Part shown: positions 60,901 through 64,000 of the stretch, one piece after another
How positions within the stretch are numbered: position 1 is the first letter of the stretch
Layout of the letters: every line of letters starts with the position of its first letter
Origin: Jaltomata sinuosa
Lineage: Eukaryota; Streptophyta; Magnoliopsida; Solanales; Solanaceae
Direction: 5' to 3'
Length of the DNA stretch: 64,000 nt
Assembly: GCA_003996215.1 (NCBI GenBank)
Contig: QJPP01000001.1
Location: 1,364,001 to 1,428,000, forward strand
The notes under the pieces: model-generated
What the model was told of the DNA's origin: nothing
Seen by the model: only the letters and a program-made list of their open reading frames with translations
Database searches by the model: none
Translations under genes and position numbers: made by a program

Positions 60901-61329
60901 GAACGAAAACCCTGGTTCCTAATAAATTTAACTTTGTAATTAGGGAACCCAGAGCAAGAATCTTTTACAAATTCCGGCAATTTGTACTCTATGCTTATCC
61001 CATGTTGCTTTAATACGGAACATATAAAGAATGCATTATGGGCCTCTGAGTATTCAAATGCATGTCAAGGTTATGGCATTTGTCTTGAAAGGAGGTGTTA
61101 GCCACAGCAAAGCTTTTCCAGCTTTGTTATTATTACCTTCATCTGTGTTATATGTTATATCCATCTCATTTCACCCTTCTAAGGTTGTAATTTTATGAAT
61201 CAGGTTTTTGGCCTGGACAAACGGTACTGGTTCATCCCCCGTTACTCAGAAGAAGATTTAAGAAGGATGCCTGCTCTTCATGGTCTTGAATACCCGTCAA
61301 AGCCTGAACTCGAATCCCAAGAATTCTAG
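54905..61329 (+). CDS. PAT14: DHHC-type protein S-acyltransferase, PAT14-like
   Basis: Exons 54905-55120, 56364-56583, 56672-56763, 57713-57836, 57938-58023, 58878-58943 and 61204-61329 join in frame to 309 aa, close to Arabidopsis PAT13/PAT14. Role: transfer of palmitate to cysteines of target proteins at Golgi/trans-Golgi or related membranes. Seen: MYRSGTVMAWNVF start; four hydrophobic segments near 18-38, 55-78, 170-200 and 215-240; the cysteine-rich domain in exons 2-3 (RFCKKCNQLKPPRCHHCSVC, then GRCVLKMDHHC) with the catalytic DHHC at 154-157 (C157); the DPG motif (TDPGSVPPNW); and TTxE (TTTIEAYE), typical of DHHC enzymes. Arabidopsis PAT13/14 act in senescence control through salicylate; transfer of that role here is inference. 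Introns 1 and 6 hold repeat debris. Confidence 0.94.
55540..55690. repeat. GCGCTTA-rich dispersed repeat fragment in DHHC intron 1
   Basis: GGCTCGCTTTGAGCC, CATGCGCTTAGACG, AGCCCCTAAGGCGTG and similar words belong to a degenerate plant repeat built from GCTTAAGCGC-like units. Related to 60340-60690 in the last intron of the same gene. Superfamily and exact ends are not known to me. Confidence 0.55.
59780..60035 (-). mobile_element. LINE (zf-RVT) fragment in DHHC intron 6, antisense
   Basis: The minus-strand frame gives SVSHLFLHCPSQPVFGTF, then LFGLSWSMSKSIKESY and SWIFWRL. This is the zinc-binding C-terminal region of plant L1-type LINE polymerases (the SVxHLFLHC motif). It is short and disconnected from any reverse transcriptase core. 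A second, differently decayed zf-RVT fragment is at 12715-13150. Confidence 0.8.
60340..60690. repeat. GCGCTTA-rich dispersed repeat in DHHC intron 6
   Basis: Left end GGCGTGCTTAAGCCCTGAAGCGAGG with GAGCGCTGCACCTCGCTTAA; right end TTTGCGCTTAAAGCTCAATGG with TTTTTTGCGCTTGATAGCAC. The ends are roughly inverted around an AT-rich centre, suggesting a MITE-like element, but no clean TIR or duplication was found. Confidence 0.55.
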
Positions 61330-62791
61330 GGGTCATCAAGTACATTACCAAGCTGAGTTTTTTTTTCTTCTTGTAACAATCATAGAGTAGTACCTAATGA
61401 TGCCCATCCCGCGTGATCACGTCTACTGGCGCTGTGCATAAACTACACGAAGATATAGTAGAAGCCCAAGCAGCCAAAGCATGATGCAATGATGTATTGA
61501 TAATGTTCCTTGGGGAAAATGGGTTGTGTAAGATAGAAGTTTTACTTATGTCTCAAGTCTGACAACAGGTTATCTTGTAAAATCAACTGCTTGATTATTA
61601 GAAATGTAGATTGATCTTTGATTCAAGTGTTAAATGTAATTTGATTGTTAGTAATTGTGTAAAGTGGTTCTAATCTCTCTTGGAATTGTCTTAAAATTGC
61701 AACATCCCTTTGGATAGTCTGGTATTGTCACTCTATTTAAGTCACATACTAGGATCCTATGTTGGTCAGACTCTTCAAAAATGTCGACGGTGCGTGTCGG
61801 ATCATGTAAAGATAATGTATTTTTGAAGGATTTAACACATGTGTGACAATATTTTTGGAAAGTCCGAGCAACTTAGCTAGGATCTATAGAGTATGCGACT
61901 TTATATACATGTATACTGTATATATTTTTTGGATCAGTTGGATGCACAAGTGATATTCCACTAATAAATTTATTTAATTAGAATGAACTGGAATATAGTT
62001 TTTATGTAACGTGCCATAATGATTGTTTCCATTAATAAGGTTATTTTTAATTTCATACTTATAATTAATTTGTTGAATGATTTTAAAACTTTAATATTTA
62101 TGTATATTTATTTATTAATTTTTTTGTTTGTTATTTAATTTAGTGGTAGAAAAAGTGGTAAATTTAGTAAAACTTATTATCCCTATGAAGTTTGTGAATT
62201 CAAAGGATTATATTTTTCTCCCCTATGTTATATATATATTTTTAGTAATATGTACATATAATTTGAGTCGTTAATTATAAAAAGTTTGGTGAATACATAT
62301 ATAACGTTGCACTAATATATTATTTTAATAGAAATAATTGGAGTAGTGCGTTTATTTTAGAATTGCCAAAATGATGGATAATAGTTATTTTATACAATTT
62401 AATACTTATTATTTAAAATTTAAATATTGATGTGATATTTAATTTTAAAAGTAATTTGATGTTTTTTTCACAATAAATTAATATATATATGTGAAGTTAA
62501 ATTTAAAATTTGTTTGTTGTTTGAAAAGGAATGGAAAAAGAGAGAACTGGAAGGTTCTGACATGAAGGAAGAATCTAGGCCCCAACACGTGTAACTCCTT
62601 TTCAACTAGAAAAAGCTTAGCGGACGCAGATTTATTGTGGACTCTGCTGCACCCAAGGTAATTTAGTTTCTTCTTCATAATTCTATTAATTCCCTGATTG
62701 CAATATTCGGATGTTTAGTCATGTAACTGGTACATTTTGCACTAGCTCTACACTCATCATTTACTAAAATTTCAGTCCATTTGGAGGCATA
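61330..62791. other. Intergenic region between DHHC and MLF genes
   Basis: Contains the 3' UTR of the DHHC gene, a MITE at about 61757-61885 and 600 bases of very AT-rich DNA. Near its right end a 5' UTR intron of the MLF gene is likely: donor AAG/GTAATT at 62657/62658 and acceptor TTTCAG at 62775, leaving 16 bases of leader before the ATG at 62792. Confidence 0.55.
61757..61885. mobile_element. Short MITE after the DHHC gene
   Basis: CTATGTTGGTCAGACTCTTC, then AAAAATGTCGACGG at the left; ATATTTTTGGAAAGTCC, then GAGCAACTTAGCTAG at the right, which is the inverse. The centre has GTGCGTGTCGGAT and its partial inverse. A repeat with CTATGTTGCTCGGACTC ends is common in Solanaceae 3' flanks. Confidence 0.78.
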
Positions 62792-63935
62792 ATGTCAAGT
62801 ATATTTGGAGGAAGAGACCCATTCGATACTCGCCCTTTCCCGAACTTGTCTCAGTCTTCCATGTTACATCCAACAACTCCTTCCAATGACTCGCAGCAGG
62901 TTGATGAATCTAATGGGCCAGTCATTCAAGAGATAGATATGGATGATGAGGAAGAAGCACCTCTAGAACCAGAGGAGGAAGACAGGGATAATAATGGCTC
63001 TAAGAAGAAAAGAGATAGGGCTTATGCTAACAGAAATCCACTTGTTGAACACCCTGAAGACCAAACTGAAGGTAACTTTTGCTTCTATTCATCTTCATCT
63101 TTTTTATATCCTTAACTAGATTCAATAAAGCAAAATATGTAATTAAACAGTAACATTAAAATACATTCCGAGCCCACAGATTACGCTACAGCGTGTGTCC
63201 TTAAGGAATTCGGATTAATCCCTTCCAGATAATAGCGGACGAATTGAAAGACCGCTGCAAATCACACTTGACACTTAGGTGCGTCCTTACTGAAGGCAGG
63301 TGTCCTATCAGAATATACTGTTGCCATTGTTTTAAAGCGATGACAACAACGGCACCAGGGCATGCGATCTTCCCAACTCTTTAAGCTAGAGTACAAGTGC
63401 TGATGTATTTATATCCAACAAATTTTGTTTCTCCTTCCTATGTGGGAGGAAGTCCCATCATTTACCATTCGTTAGCTAACCCAAAGTTCATGGGGTCAAA
63501 CCCCATTCACACCAAAATCCCAACAAGTACAAGGGCTTTTTATGGTGTCTGTCCATAGTAGCATTCTTGCTGGTCATCATCATTGATCCTACTTATGCTG
63601 CAGACCACAGCAAGAGCAAGAGCATAAGCAAAGATGTGACTCGTGGAATAAAAGACATGAAATTGGAAGGAACACAATCTAAGACTCAGGGTATGAGCTA
63701 CAGAAGAGTTACATATGGTGGAATCGACGGGACATATTACACTGCCACCACCACACGGAGGGCTGGAAGTGATGGAGTATGTTCTTTTCCATTTATGTCC
63801 TGGCTTAATAATCCTGTTTTTCTTGGTTCTAATAGTGCATACGTTTTGAAACAGAGGGTGCTGGAGGAGAGCAAGCAAGCAGATAGAACAACTGGTCAAG
63901 CAACACATAGAGTCTCAAGAGGCATTCACGATAAG
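62792..63935 (+). CDS. Myeloid leukemia factor (MLF) family protein, 5' part
   Basis: Exons 62792-63071, 63604-63776 and 63855-63935 join in frame to 178 residues; a GT donor at 63936 shows that the gene continues beyond the window. Seen: MSSIFGGRDPFDTRPF start, typical of plant MLF-like proteins; an acidic stretch EIDMDDEEEAPLEPEEEDRD (about residues 48-70); a basic KKKRDRAYANRNP block; and the MLF core, SYRRVTYGGIDGTYYTATTTRRAGSDG, then VLEESKQADRTTGQATHRVSRGIHDK (the EES..AD and GQATHxxSRGIHDKGH region). Animal MLF proteins are nucleocytoplasmic adaptors; the plant function is not established. Intron 1 (63072-63603) contains a GC-richer block of unknown origin. Confidence 0.88.
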
Positions 63936-64000
63936 GTATAACCGTAAGAAAAATACTTTTGGCGATGTTCTTAAAATATTTGAAGACCCTATGCTCTGCT

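Noticed and set aside
63540..63908. 122-aa frame on the minus strand
   Set aside because: Antisense shadow of MLF exons 2 and 3, which have clear homology on the plus strand.

Overview
This is plant nuclear DNA, AT-rich, with multi-exon genes using GT..AG introns and dense small transposons. The conserved proteins place it in a eudicot. The repeat content (TA-flanked elements with CTCCCTCCGT ends, an RTE-type LINE whose 3' tail ends in TTG units, a gypsy-type LTR beginning TGTTGACACCC) is what I associate with Solanaceae such as tomato, potato, pepper or tobacco. The family assignment is inference.

Six genes could be rebuilt exon by exon with every reading frame closing; the last one runs off the window. 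In order: a C-4 sterol methyl oxidase of the SMO1 type (+, 705-5170, 5 exons, 300 aa); a TBL2-like membrane-anchored WD40 protein (-, 6695-18522, 10 exons, 440 aa); a Sec1/Munc18 protein of the KEULE/SEC1 type (-, 20617-31752, 21 exons, 669 aa); a DFR/vestitone-reductase-like short-chain reductase (-, 33974-36820, 4 exons, 333 aa); a DHHC protein S-acyltransferase close to Arabidopsis PAT14 (+, 54905-61329, 7 exons, 309 aa); and the start of a plant myeloid-leukemia-factor (MLF) family gene (+, 62792 to beyond the end). They do not form a pathway. TBL2 and SMO1 are expected in the ER membrane, and KEULE and DHHC proteins both act in membrane trafficking, but linkage here means little.

Between 36.8 and 54.9 kb there is no intact gene. 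This stretch holds a broken class III peroxidase, two further copies of its promoter plus start codon in reverse orientation, a 290-bp direct duplication, a degenerate GATGCA minisatellite, several MITEs, a 1.07-kb foldback element with about 235-bp inverted repeats, a 766-bp Tourist-like element with a perfect 19-bp TIR and TAA duplication, a three-unit tandem repeat, and a complete solo LTR (51435-52977) flanked by a perfect 5-bp duplication GTCAC.

The most unusual object is in intron 1 of the SMO1-type gene. A Stowaway-like MITE (2797-3249, TA duplication) carries a 187-bp piece of the mitochondrial atp1 gene (about 62 codons, still open). A second member of the same MITE family at 41099-41358 lacks exactly this segment, so the empty and filled forms can be compared within the window. 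No CRISPR array, operon or other prokaryotic feature is present, and I found no clearly new multi-gene system.
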